Assembly: GCF_022965805.1 (NCBI RefSeq)
Contig: NC_133104.1
Coordinates: 20,507,071 to 20,571,070, forward strand
Direction of reading: 5' to 3'
DNA length: 64,000 bases
Source of the DNA: Primulina eburnea
Taxonomy: Eukaryota; Streptophyta; Magnoliopsida; Lamiales; Gesneriaceae
Shown here in pieces: positions 48,885 to 60,095 of the stretch; within the stretch, counting starts at the first letter, position 1, and every line of letters begins with the position of its first letter. Made by a program: the position numbers and the translations under genes. The notes below the pieces were generated by a model. It was given only the letters and a program-made list of their open reading frames with translations, did not search any database and was not told where the DNA came from.

Positions 48885-51028
48885 TGTTAGAGTAGGTGCC
48901 CGTCGAGCCAAGTGTTGGCCGAGTGTTCACAATGAAACTCTATGTATAAGCAATCTTTATTTTAATAATGTTTGAGATTATTATTATGGCACATCTTTAT
49001 CTGTATACCCATGCTAGTTGCATAGATAAAGCCCTTGAATATACAAATAGTAGAAAGAATATGAGATGCTCATATGATGAGTATCATGAAACTCATATTT
49101 GTAATACTGTATATTCTAAACGGTTCCTAGTCGATTCAGCCGCCACTAAGAAGGATATAGGCCGCTAGAGTTCGAGACTAGTATCTGCGATGTGAGTACC
49201 ATGTTTCATTGGTAGGGGACATTGTGATGTCCGAACATGCAGATAGGTGCTCCTTGTAGAGTGCACTGAACAACCCTCCATAAAAGGACTTTCCAAGTGG
49301 TTCTCACTTATCGAGTGGAAATGTCCTAGTTTATGGTTGTACAGAATTAGTCCTTATGACCCGGGACAACATTGAGACTCTATGTGCTAGAATTACACTT
49401 TGACTTGTTTACCGACTCTTATGGGGTCATCAGGTGGCAAGGTTGGGTGTTCTGTCGAAACACATAGGAGTCGATGCATTGTAGTCGGGGATTCACCGCT
49501 TACCTTCGGGTATGGATATCCTATGTGTTATCATGTGTATGTAGATCGAAATCTCTGGCCAGAGTATGGTGGTAATCTATGAACCATCGATGCAACTACG
49601 ACATGACACATAGTATCGATTCATTGACAACTCTCGATAAACCAATGGTTGCCGAATCGATCGGGATATATGAGTTGAAGGGACCGTACTGTACGCTAAC
49701 CATAATTGAATGGTTCTTGCTGGCACTATCATTTGATACCTAGGGAATCATGTAAGCGATGCTGCTAGGCGTTTAACATGATTGGTTGGGTAGTATCAGA
49801 CTTGAGTTCTGACGTTCTTGTTATCAAGGTGTTGATAAGTAAGAATGGAGCAATTGGGGTATGCTCACATAAGGACATGTTTAGTCCGAATCACATGTAG
49901 ATGTGAACCCACGGCTAGTCGTATCAATGAACCATTGAGGGCCACACAAGTGCTAGCTTTCTAGATCCCGTTGAGAAGTAAAATAGTTCAATGAGTTGAA
50001 CGGCTTATAAAGGGGTTTATAAGCGTAAAGAAAATTAGAAGTATGACTTCTATAAAGGAGAAAAATAGTTCAATGTGTTGAACGGCTTATAAATGAGTTT
50101 ATAAGCGTAATGAAAAATAGAAGTATGACTTCTATGAGAGAAATGTAAATTTTGATTTATGAAAGTGTTCCTAAATTAAAATTTGGCCAAGAGAATAATG
50201 TATTTGAAAATTGTGATTTTCATAAACATTATTATGGACTAAATTAAATTAATTCAAGTGTTGAATTAATTAAACACTAGTGGGCCTAGTAGAGTCCAAA
50301 TAATTAAATTAATTCAAGTGTTGAATTAATTAAATATCATTGGGCCTTGTAGAGCCCATTTAGAAATAATTATTTAACTAGTGGGCTTGAGTAAAATCAA
50401 GTAAACTATAAATGGGCCCAAATATGTTTGGGACATTTAAATTATAGTCCATGGGCCTTGTAAAAGTTACAAGCCCACTCAACTTGCATGCTTGGGAGGT
50501 GAAGAGTTGGGGATTACTTTTGATTAAAATAATGCATGGTATGCAACCTTTTTGGATCAACTTTTTGCAACCCCAAGACAACTCATCCTCCCTCATTCTC
50601 ACCTTGCAATGGCCGAAACTTCCTCTTGTTTTTCTCTCCATTTTTCTTCTCATTTTTGTTCTTCAATTGTTGAAGGAACAACTCACTTCTCTTTGAAAAA
50701 TCCTCATATTTTTCTAGTGCAAAATATGAGGGGATCTTCCTAGTTAGTGGTGGGCCTAATTTGAAGGAAAGATTCAAGATCAAGGAGAGCTTGTAGATTT
50801 GTCTTGCCTTTGAAGAGCCAAGTTGTTTACAACTTGGTTGGAGCCATTACATCAATCTTTGTGGTTGATAGGTATAAATTTCTCAACACCCTATGCATGA
50901 AAGTTGAGATTTTGTATATGCTACATTAGTACACATGGTGGCCGAAAATTTCCTTGCAAGAAAATGTGATTTTCGAAAATTTTGTAGCTTCCGTTGTGTT
51001 TTTCGGTCACCTTATTCGATCCCTTTCA
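48885..51028 (+). mobile_element. Second solo LTR of the Cop-F family
   Basis: 2,144 bp, TGTTAGAG...CCCTTTCA, plus orientation, inside Gyp-I RT. Flanks TCAGT (48880-48884) and TCTGT (51029-51033) match at four of five bases, so the target duplication has mutated once. Doubled hairpin module at about 49983-50140. It has a deletion near 49580 relative to the others. Confidence 0.9.
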
Positions 51029-51033
51029 TCTGT

Positions 51034-51201
51034 AAGCTGGACGATTTGGCAATACACTTCCGGGTACCAAATCAATTTGGTGCTCAATCCCCCTCAATGG
51101 TGGTAATCCTTGAGGTAGCTCCTCCGGAAATACATCTTCAAATTCCTGCAAAAGTGAAATAACAATGCTCGGAAGGGACCCGGCTATATCACTTGTGTTA
51201 A
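51034..51201 (-). pseudogene. Gyp-I pol, protease-to-RT linker segment
   Basis: 56 codons in frame, containing EFEDVFPEELPQGLPP and [15 protein letters not shown], the conserved start of a gypsy RT domain. It continues into 48884 if the solo LTR is removed. Gyp-D follows at 51202; upstream pol and gag of Gyp-I are outside the window. Confidence 0.9.
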
Positions 51202-51875
51202 TGTGGGGACCCGGACGCTAATCAAGTTCTTAATCATGTTTGGGACTAATTAATCAATTATAAAACAGGGTCTAAAAATTTTTTCAAATACAAAGCGGAA
51301 ACGTAATGTAATTTACTCAAATTACATATTAAACATGAACATACAAATCTTGCGTTATCTACAAGAATCCAACTAGGTTCAACTACATATCAATGCTGAA
51401 TCATATGTTGCTCCGAAGCCCGGATCTCCACGCTATCTAATCTTCTCTCATCCTCTTCTTGACCCTGATCCAGCCCCACCTGTTGTCATGCACACATACA
51501 AAACAAGACAACAGCCGGATAACTCCGGTGAGATATAAATATCCCAGTATAAACAATGTAAACATGCAGTAATATAAAAGCATATAGGAAAGCATATAAG
51601 AAGTATTCATAACATGTCTCAAATCAGAAACATAAATTCATATCAAACATTCAATAATCATGAATGGCATAAACAATGTAAATCAACATGTCATATCAGA
51701 CTCAACTCAACCGACGCGTCGTCTCAGACTCGACTCCACTGACGCGTCGTCTCAGACTCGACTCAACTCTATCCTAGGGATCCCGATGTCTGAATATAGG
51801 TATTATATCGAATCTCAGTCGATAGGAATGAATCAATCCCTAAACGGCATCGATATAATTCATATATCAGTGTCT

Positions 51876-52194
51876 GGGCGAATCAGCCGCAGAATTGACG
51901 ACTCAGTCAATAACCCGACGAATCAGCCGGTAATTAGGCGAATCAGCCCATAATCAGACTACTCAGCCTGTAATTAAGCGAATCAGCTTATGTTTAGACG
52001 AATCAGTCAATCACCAGACGAATCAGCCGGTGACTAGGCGAATCAGCCGATAATAAGACGAATCAGTCAATAACCCGACGAATCAGCCGGTGACTAGGCG
52101 AATCAGCCTATGACTCAACGACTCAGTAATCAATACATACAGTCAGTATCTAAGCAACTCAATCAATGACTAGCGAATCAGCAGTCATTACATG
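51876..52194. repeat. 20-bp minisatellite in Gyp-D LTR 1
   Basis: About a dozen diverged copies of a unit such as GACGAATCAGCCGGTGACTA, in the transcribed part of the LTR. The core CGAATCAGCC is conserved. The spacing is regular with no unique spacers, so it is not CRISPR-like. Confidence 0.9.
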
Positions 52195-52969
52195 CAGTGG
52201 CTATAAATCAATAGACAACAAACATCAACCTCATCAATTACAAGAATCAATGTAATAAACTAAGTATGTGATTTAGGGAAACTCGAGTCAAACCTCACTC
52301 GAGTTGTGCAATCCCAACTCAATATTAATTTATACCTTTCTTTCTGATACCCTGGCTCTGTCGAAGTCTCGAACCCCAAGCCTATCAATACTCAATCTGA
52401 CAAGAACAATATCGAGGAGTATAATATCAATACACCTCTCAAATCAAATCTGTTCTGCTCAATACTTAACTTACTTCAATATCGATGGCATAACGGTATA
52501 ATATCAATATACCCAACCATACCATATCAGTCAGATATCAATTCTAATATCTCCTACTCGATAACAATTCAATTCTGATATCAACTCGACTCCAAAACTA
52601 CTCCGAAAATCATAACAATTCCATAATCAGTCCGTTTCTTAATCTGACTTCGATTCTATGATGTCTACTATATCAAGCACAACATATATGAGTTCCATTC
52701 AATTCTGACAATATCATAATTTCAAAGCATGTCAAAACGTAGTAAAACTTACGTCCAGTTGTAGCTTACGTTGCTAGGAACTCGATACCGAAGTCGGATT
52801 CAAATTCAGACGGACGGATTGAAAGATAAAGGCGTAAGGATTTTCGGAACCTCTCTTGCCCCTTTTCTCGATTCTTCATTTCTGAGGAAAGCTTTGCATG
52901 CATCTATATATATCTATACACTTCGCGCATGCAACAAGACAAGTGGTTCATTTTCCGCAAGACACGCAA

Positions 52970-53084
52970 CACCGCGGGTGCGGTCGCGTTAGCACCGCGG
53001 GTGCGGTCACCCTACTGTATCGATTCTTTCAAATTCCCGTAGCACCACCGCGGGTGCGGTCCTCCCCTTACCGCGGGTGCGGTC
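52970..53084. repeat. ACCGCGGGTGCGGT array, Gyp-D LTR 1
   Basis: Four copies in two pairs, about 55 bp upstream (element sense) of the TATA run. The core CCGCGG is a perfect palindrome. Confidence 0.92.
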
Positions 53085-53214
53085 TGGCATGCTCATATCT
53101 TTCATAATTTTATTTCTGAATACATTTCTCGGTGTCCCGATTAATCCCGTCATAATCACATGAAATGATAAATCAATCATCGTTAATTGCAGTGATTAAT
53201 TCTTGGGCATTACA

Positions 53215-55161
53215 TTTCTCCCCCTCTTAGATCTGAGTTCGTCCTCGAACTCTCCACAAGCAATCCAAATCTATTAGAAGAAATGAATAACAGAGTTTAA
53301 CATCCAAACTCGTTTTACTAACATCATTCTGAGGTATTTTTTCTTTGATCAAACTCTGATTCTGGTCTGGAATCAGAAGTCAAGAATTATAATATCATAA
53401 TCCTTCTTCAACTCGTTCTAGCCGAATCAATCCCGCATTACTGGCTATACCACATCCGTATATTCCAATCTGCAATCTATCACAAAACAATACCATCTGT
53501 AGTTGTTATCCTATCTGTTTATCCCAATCTAGAACATAATCAATCTTCATCTTCCACTACCAATCGTCATCATCCGACATTGGTTTCTTAAATCTATCCA
53601 TTCTGAACTATCTTGATAGCTACTGTCATACAGTCAATCCTATCATGACAATAATCTATATCAACTAGTACTAACATCTAGTACCAAAGCTCTACAATTA
53701 TCTGTCAATATCTGGTAATCTACTCTGACTATCTGTCAATCTGTAATAAATCTGCACAAGAGAGCTTATGATATAATCTATCACAAGTACAACTCCGTCA
53801 AAATCACAATCTGATATCATCTAATTCTTGCATTCTCGTCAATCTGACTATTTCTTTGACATTGATCTATGCCATCTGGTTCTGTTTGTACGTAATCTGG
53901 TACAAACTGATAGATATAGATTGAATAATCTGTCAATCATAATCATATCATATCATAATCTAAAGAAAATGGCGGTAATTTCATTACGAAAGCCATATAA
54001 ATGTACTCCCATTTCTGTTCAGAACTATACAAAATCTGTAATAATCTTCTGATTTCTATCTTTTCTGGCTTCTTCTGTTAGCAATTCAGACTTATCAGTA
54101 CAATTTCTGCCAACATTTCAATACAAATTCTGTTACAACTGATCTAATCTGTTTATATCACGACTATCTGTTCGAATACAATACATTCTCAATCATCAGA
54201 CTGAACACTGAATCCATTACTGTAAGTTTCTGACACTATCTGTCCTTTCTGATTCGAACTATTTGACATATACAATCAGTTAATAACATAAATTAAAGAG
54301 GAAATACCTACCTGGTATTCGGCTCTGACTATCACTATCAATCTTTGCTGTACAATTCTGACACATCTGACATCACAGAATAATCAATCTCATACAAAAT
54401 ACAAAATCACGTATCTGTTACTCTGATCGACACTCTGTTCTGACTATCGATATTGAGTTCTAAATATTCTAATCAGCTTTTTAAACTGCTATCGATTCGA
54501 AATCAACTCTGGTTCGGACTGTACAATATAATCTTGATTGTCTACTATCTTTCTCAATCAGGATTCAAAATTTCAACAATTTCTAAGATCAGTTCAAGAC
54601 TAAAATCAATCTCTCTGATTGGAATCAGATCTGAAGTCTTATCAGAGAAAACATCGAGAACTTTCTTATCATTGGTAAATCAGCCAATGATAGACTCAAC
54701 TTCAGTAAATCAACTGAATACATAAGGAGTCATTCTGCTCCTTTCTGTAATAATCGAGTCATAGCTAGTACGAATATCAAAGGAATTCTCAGTCTAGAAT
54801 TCTTATCGTACTATATTCATCTCTTGATCATCTCAGGTCTGATTTTCACCATCTTCTGAAACTAATCTAGGGTAGCTATGTACTTGGTCAGCATATCAAT
54901 ATCAGTAATGCAGTTCTAAAATCATAGAACACCAGTACAATACCATCTACCACACAATCTAACTCGATCTCATTCTCATCCTACTGTAGTATACAAGATC
55001 TAACAGAAATCACTGATACAAGATCTTTTCTCAAGGAAAGAAACACTACTACAATAAATAAAGACTCAACAGATAATGCATGCATCAATGCAAATCTTTC
55101 AGAAATACAAATATGTGAAGCACCGACATCACTCAATACATATGCAGGATAATCAAACAAA
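53215..55161 (-). pseudogene. Gyp-D decayed pol relic
   Basis: Starts with the polypurine tract (minus AAGAGGGGGAGAAA). Alignable by eye with Gyp-E in two blocks: integrase and its zinc finger (about 53870-54130) and the protease-to-RT linker (about 54590-54940). The roughly 1.5 kb of RT/RNase H between them in Gyp-E is missing. A protease remnant at 54981-55150 reads YPAYVLSDVGASHICIS, with DVG in place of the catalytic DTG. No continuous frame. Confidence 0.78.
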
Positions 55162-56271
55162 TCAGTTACCTGCAACATCATCATCTGGTGCTTCCTGAGC
55201 CTGCTCCTCGGTCAAAGCAAATACTCTGGTCTGCTGTCTAGGAGGCTGGCCAACTGTCTGGCTTCCTCCTGGCCTCTGCTGTGACTGAGATAGTGCTGGC
55301 TGAAATGAAGGAACGGCAGTTGATCGTCTACTCCACTGTGCCGCTGGTCCAGATGGTTCAGCTCCCTGGGATCTTTGGGAACCCCTCTGTGGACATACTC
55401 TGGCAAAATGTCCCTGTTGCTTGCAGAAGTGACAGCTACCAAGTACTCCTTGGCATTGCTCAGTGGAATGTCTCCCTCCACAATTTCCGCAGTACACTCC
55501 AGTATAACTCTGCTGAGAACCACTAGAGCTAGAAGAACTACTGCCAGACTTCTTGAACTGCTTTCCTCTAGCCTTCAGAAAATCTTTCGTTCCACCACTG
55601 CTACTGCCACTCTCGAATCGGGGAGGTGGTTGCGGTGGTCTCGACACTGGAGGAACAAATTCAGCTCCTCTCTGTCTTATCAGGCCTGCTTCAGCGCCCT
55701 TTGCTCTATTCATGGCATCAGCAAAGTTATTGGGTCGCCCTGTGTTCACCAATGTAAAAATATCGGGGTTCAAACCATTGATGAACTGATTGGCAACGGC
55801 TTTGTCTTTTTCAGACACATGAGGAGCAAACTTCAACAAGGTAGAGAACTTGGTCACATATTCTTCAATGTTCAGCTGACCCTGTCTCAAATTGGCAAAC
55901 TCCGCCCCCTTGTCTTTTCTGTACGATATTGGGAAAAATCTCTGATAAAACTCAGTTTTAAATACATCCCAAGTAATAATCGTACCTCGTTGCTCCAAGG
56001 CCCTCTTCATTGTAACCCACCAGCTTTGTGCAACATCCAGCAACTGGTGCCCAATCAATTTAATCCGGCGCTCATCACTGTACTCCAGTGAATCAAACAG
56101 CAACTCAATGCTACCTAACCAACTCTCACACTCGACTGATGTCTCAGTACCTTTCAGAGTGGGTGGTTTGAATGAATGAAACCTCTTCAGCAAGGTTTTC
56201 ATTGGAGTCGGTGTTACATCCATTGGAGGATTCGATGTACTACCCTGTTCTGGGATTCGTCTAGGAGGCAT
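55162..56271 (-). CDS. Gyp-D gag
   Basis: 369 codons from ATG at 56269-56271 (MPPRRIPEQGSTS). gag core CESWLGSIELLFDSL, QSWWVTMKRAL, FYQRFFPISYRKDKGAEFANL, GLNPDIFTLVNTGRP; Ser-rich linker; knuckles CGNCGGRHSTEQC and CHFCKQQGHFARVC with all ligands present. The C-terminus is Gln/Pro/Ser-rich, ending EEQAQEAPDDDVAGN just before the protease, as in Gyp-E. Full length for this family and undamaged, although pol is dead. A non-autonomous, gag-encoding (TR-GAG-like) copy. Confidence 0.93.
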   Translation of the reverse strand: MPPRRIPEQGSTSNPPMDVTPTPMKTLLKRFHSFKPPTLKGTETSVECESWLGSIELLFDSLEYSDERRIKLIGHQLLDVAQSWWVTMKRALEQRGTIITWDVFKTEFYQRFFPISYRKDKGAEFANLRQGQLNIEEYVTKFSTLLKFAPHVSEKDKAVANQFINGLNPDIFTLVNTGRPNNFADAMNRAKGAEAGLIRQRGAEFVPPVSRPPQPPPRFESGSSSGGTKDFLKARGKQFKKSGSSSSSSSGSQQSYTGVYCGNCGGRHSTEQCQGVLGSCHFCKQQGHFARVCPQRGSQRSQGAEPSGPAAQWSRRSTAVPSFQPALSQSQQRPGGSQTVGQPPRQQTRVFALTEEQAQEAPDDDVAGN

Positions 56272-56542
56272 ATCTGAAACTCAAAAGGATTAGTAATCCA
56301 ATCCAACACATCTGTTTCAATTCAGTCTCTCCTCCCGATCATCTTACTGCTGATCGAGGATCAATTCAGATTCGTTCCCAATAATACATATTACAAAATC
56401 AAATCAGATAAGTCAAGTAACATGTATTATATAACGCAGCAAGTCATGCTAGCAATCACAAGCAAGGAAAGAAAACTCAATCTACCCCGCTCACTAGCCT
56501 TTTCTATCTCAATCTCAAGAATCTACAATTCTAGTACCTACA
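56272..56542 (-). other. Gyp-D leader
   Basis: 271 bases between primer site and gag, AT-rich, no ORF of note. Confidence 0.7.
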
Positions 56543-56554
56543 GCTCTGATACCA
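56543..56554 (-). promoter_or_regulatory. Gyp-D primer binding site (tRNA-iMet)
   Basis: Perfect reverse complement of TGGTATCAGAGC, five bases from the LTR. Confidence 0.94.
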
Positions 56555-56559
56555 CCTGT

Positions 56560-58577
56560 TGTGGGGACCCGGACGCTAATCAAGTTCTTAATCATGTTTG
56601 GGACTAATTAATCAATTATAAAACATGGTCTAAAAATTTTTTCAAATACAAAGCGGAAACGTAATGTAATTTACTCAAATTACATATTAAACATGAACAT
56701 ACAAATCTTGCGTTATCTACAAGAATCCAACTAGGTTCAACTACATATCAGTGCTGAATCCTATGTTGCTCCGAAGCCCGGATCTCCACGCTATCTAATC
56801 TTCTCTCATCCTCTTCTTGACCCTGATCCAGCCCCACCTGTTGTCATGCACACATACAAAACAAGACAACAGCCGGATAACTCCGGTGAGATATAAATAT
56901 CCCAGTATAAACAATGTAAACATGCAGTCATATAAAAGCATATACGAAAGCATATAAGAAGTATTCATAACATGTCTCAAATCAGAAACATAAATTCATA
57001 TCAAACATTCAATAATCATGAATGGCATAAACAATGTAAATCAACATGTCATATCAGACTTAACTCAACCGACGCGTCGTCTCAGACTCGACTCCAATGA
57101 CGCGTCGTCTCAGACTCGACTCAACTCTATCCTAGGGATCCCGATGTCTGAATATAGGTATTATATCGAATCTCAGTCGATAGGAATGAATCAATCCCTA
57201 AACGGCATCGATATAATTCATATATCAGTGTCTGGGCGAATCAGCCGCAGAATTGACGACTCAGTCAATAACCCGACGAATCAGCCGGTAATTATGCGAA
57301 TCAGCCCATAATCAGACAACTCAGCCTGTAATTAAGCGAATCAGCTTATGTTTAGACGAATCAGTCAATCACCAGACGAATCAGCCGGTGACTAGGAGAA
57401 TCAGCCGATAATAAGACGAATCAGTCAATAACCCGACGAATCAGCCGGTGACTAGGCGAATCAGCCTATGACTCAACGACTCAGTAATCAATACATACAG
57501 TCAGTATCTAAGCAACTCAATCAATGACTAGCGAATCAGCAGTCATTACATGCAGTGGCTATAAATCAATAGACAACAAACATCAACCTCATCAATTACA
57601 AGAATCAATGTAATAAACTAAGTATGTGATTTAGGGAAACTCGAGTCAAACCTCACTCGAGTTGTGCAATCCCAACTCAACATTAATTTATACCTTTCTT
57701 TCTGATACCCTGGCTCTGTCGAAGTCTCGAACCCCAAGCCTATCAATACTCAATCTGACAAGAACAATATCGAGGAGTATAATATCAATACACCTCTCAA
57801 ATCAAATCTGTTCTGCTCAATACTTAACTTACTTCAATATCGATGGCATAACGGTATAATATCAATATACCCAACCATACCATATCAGTCAGATATCAAT
57901 TCTAATATCTCCTACTCGATAACAATTCAATTCTGATATCAACTCGACTCCAAAACTACTCCGAAAATCATAACAATTCCATAATCAGTCCGTTTCTTAA
58001 TCTGACTTCGATTCTATGATGTCTACTATGTCAAGCACAACATATATGAGTTCCATTCAATTCTGACAATATCATAATTTCAAAGCATGTCAAAACGTAG
58101 TAAAACTTACGTCCAGTTGTAGCTTACGTTGCTAGGAACTCGATACCGAAGTCGGATTCAAATTCAGACGGACGGATTGAAAGATAAAGGCGTAAGGATT
58201 TTCGGAACCTCTCTTGCCCCTTTTCTCGATTCTTCATTTCTGAGGAAAGCTTTGCATGCATCTATATATATCTATACACTTCGCGCATTGCAACAAGACA
58301 AGTTGGTTCATTTTCCGCAAGACACGCAAACACCGCGGGTGCGGTCGCGTTAGCACGCGGGTGCGGTCACCCTACTGTATCGATTCTTTCAAATTCCCGG
58401 AGCACCACCGTGGGTGCGGTCCTCCCCTTACCGCGGTGCGGTCTGGCATGCTCATATCTTTCATAATTTATTTCTGAATACATTTTCTCGGTTTGTCCCG
58501 ATTAATCCCGTTCATAATCACATGAAATGATAAAATCAATCATCGTTAATTGCAGTGATTAATTCTTGGGCATTACA
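56560..58577 (-). repeat. Gyp-D LTR 2 (shared middle LTR)
   Basis: 2,018 bp. About a dozen substitutions and no indels against LTR 1 up to 58270, then many single-base indels. Minisatellite at 57234-57550; array at 58332-58443 with one copy shortened to ACCGCGGTGCGG and one CCGTGG. Confidence 0.92.
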
Positions 58578-58855
58578 TTTCTCCCCCTCTTAGATCTGAG
58601 TTCGTCCTCGAACTCTCCACAAGCAATCCAAATCTATTAGAAGAAATGAATAACAGAGTTTAACATCCAAACTCGTTTACTAACATCATTCTGAGGTATT
58701 TTTCTTTGATCAAGCTCTGATTCTGGTCTGGAAATAGAAGTCAAGAATATAATATCATAATCCTTCTTCAACTCGCTTCTAGCCGAAATCAATCCCGCAT
58801 TACTGGCTATACCACATCCGTATATTCCAATCTGCAATCTATCACAAAACAATAC
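58578..58855 (-). mobile_element. Second Gyp-D internal region, 3' end only
   Basis: Begins with the polypurine tract and repeats 53215-53495, with frequent one-base indels. It stops at AATAC, where a Gyp-A-like LTR starts. Confidence 0.88.
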
Positions 58856-58984
58856 TGTAGTGACCCGTTCCAGAATCACCTACTAATCAAGAACTAAGCA
58901 TGCAATGACTTAATTAATAATAATCAGAGATAACTGCGGTAATATGGCCAACGACAAATAGTTATACAACCCAATCGAAATTAG
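58856..58984 (-). repeat. Gyp-A-like LTR fragment (129 bp)
   Basis: TGTAGTGACCCGTTCCAGAA, matching the Gyp-A LTR end at 979 for about 45 bases, then a diverged relative. Truncated at 58984, where Cop-J leader sequence begins without any LTR end or target site. Confidence 0.75.
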
Positions 58985-60095
58985 ACAATTATTAAAGAAT
59001 TTAATAAATTAACTAAACTCATCTATTTAATTTCCAATTAAATCAATAATAAATGATTTCTTGTAAAAACTCATTTTTACCATAAATAATTAAAATCATA
59101 TTCTAATTATTTATTTCACAAGAAAATTATTAATTTTTCAAAAATTAATTTTCCAAAATAAAAATTGAACCAATTTTCAAAAATATCAATTTTGCCCTAA
59201 TTTGAAAAATCAGAAAATCGCACCCTAGGCCCAAACAATTCAAGACCATTATTCAGCGCGGTTCCCGAGACACTCTCGGGCAGCCGCACGCGCTGCCCGC
59301 CCCACTGCCCGAACGTTTCGGGCAGCGGCGACTGCCCTGTGCGCGCAGAACGCGCACAGGCGCGCCGACGCGCGCGCAGGCGTCCGACGCCTGCGCTAGC
59401 GCGGTGCGCGCAGGCGTCCGGCGCCTGCGCTAGCGCGCTGCGCGCAATCGTCCGGCGCCTGCGAGCGCGCTGTGCGCGCACCGACTGCCCGGAACAGTTC
59501 CGGGCAGATTAAATTTTTTTTTTTTTTTTTTTTTTTCGAAAATCTAGAAAAAATAAAATTTTATGGTGCATCATTTTTTCTGAAAAATTTTCTTGTGTGG
59601 TTAGAATAAATTATTCAATATGATTTAAAACCATACGATTCAGAAAACCTGGCTCTGATACCACTGTTGGATCCGGGTTTTCTACACGCCCAAACGCAGC
59701 GGAAGTTTAAAATTTTTATTTTATTTTGAAAAACAAAATAACTTTTGGACACTCGTATGGTTTTCAAAACATTTATAGGATGTTTAGAAATTTATACCTT
59801 TTGTGAATAAATCACGTGGCACCAACTGATCCGGTATTACAGATCTAGCTCTTGATGAATCCCTACGAACTTTATTCAAGAGACCCCTTTCTTCTAATCA
59901 GGTCCACGACTAGATGATTTGTTCCTCTTCTAATTCGCACTAGAGAATTAAAAGAAGTTTTTCATAGGAGAGAAAAAAATAATTGAGAGGCGGCTCAAAA
60001 ATTTCTTTTTAAATTGTGGTGGCCGATTTTCTTCATTTTGAGATGGAGGTTCACGTGAGATTTTATTGTGGTGGGCTAGGGTTGACCTATCAACC
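58985..60095 (-). repeat. Second copy of Cop-J leader and 5' LTR start
   Basis: Repeats 42734-43843 with no substitution seen by eye, only a one-base change in an A run and a longer T tract. Includes the GC-rich hairpin block (59261-59507), the Met primer site (59652-59663) and LTR start TGTTGG (59665). Ends at the same CAACC target site (60091-60095). Confidence 0.93.

Larger units (their letters stand above)
51202..53214 (-). repeat. Gyp-D LTR 1 (3' LTR)
   Basis: 2,013 bp, TGTGGGGACCCGGACGC...TGGGCATTACA. U3 array at 52970-53084, TATA run 52903-52915 with an RY-like GCATGCATC beside it, and a minisatellite at 51876-52194. Confidence 0.93.
51202..58855 (-). mobile_element. Gyp-D, Ty3/gypsy with gag, decayed pol and a repeated second unit
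   Basis: LTR (51202-53214), internal region, LTR (56560-58577), then the beginning of a second internal region (58578-58855) identical in order to 53215 onward. This is an LTR-internal-LTR-internal series sharing the middle LTR. The left target site would be GTTAA (51197-51201). The right end is lost at an abrupt junction. Confidence 0.85.

Noticed and set aside
51876..52194. CRISPR-like array
   Set aside because: Units are about 20 bp with no unique spacers, inside a plant LTR; it is a minisatellite.
55375..56091. 238-codon plus-strand ORF
   Set aside because: Antisense shadow of the intact Gyp-D gag.
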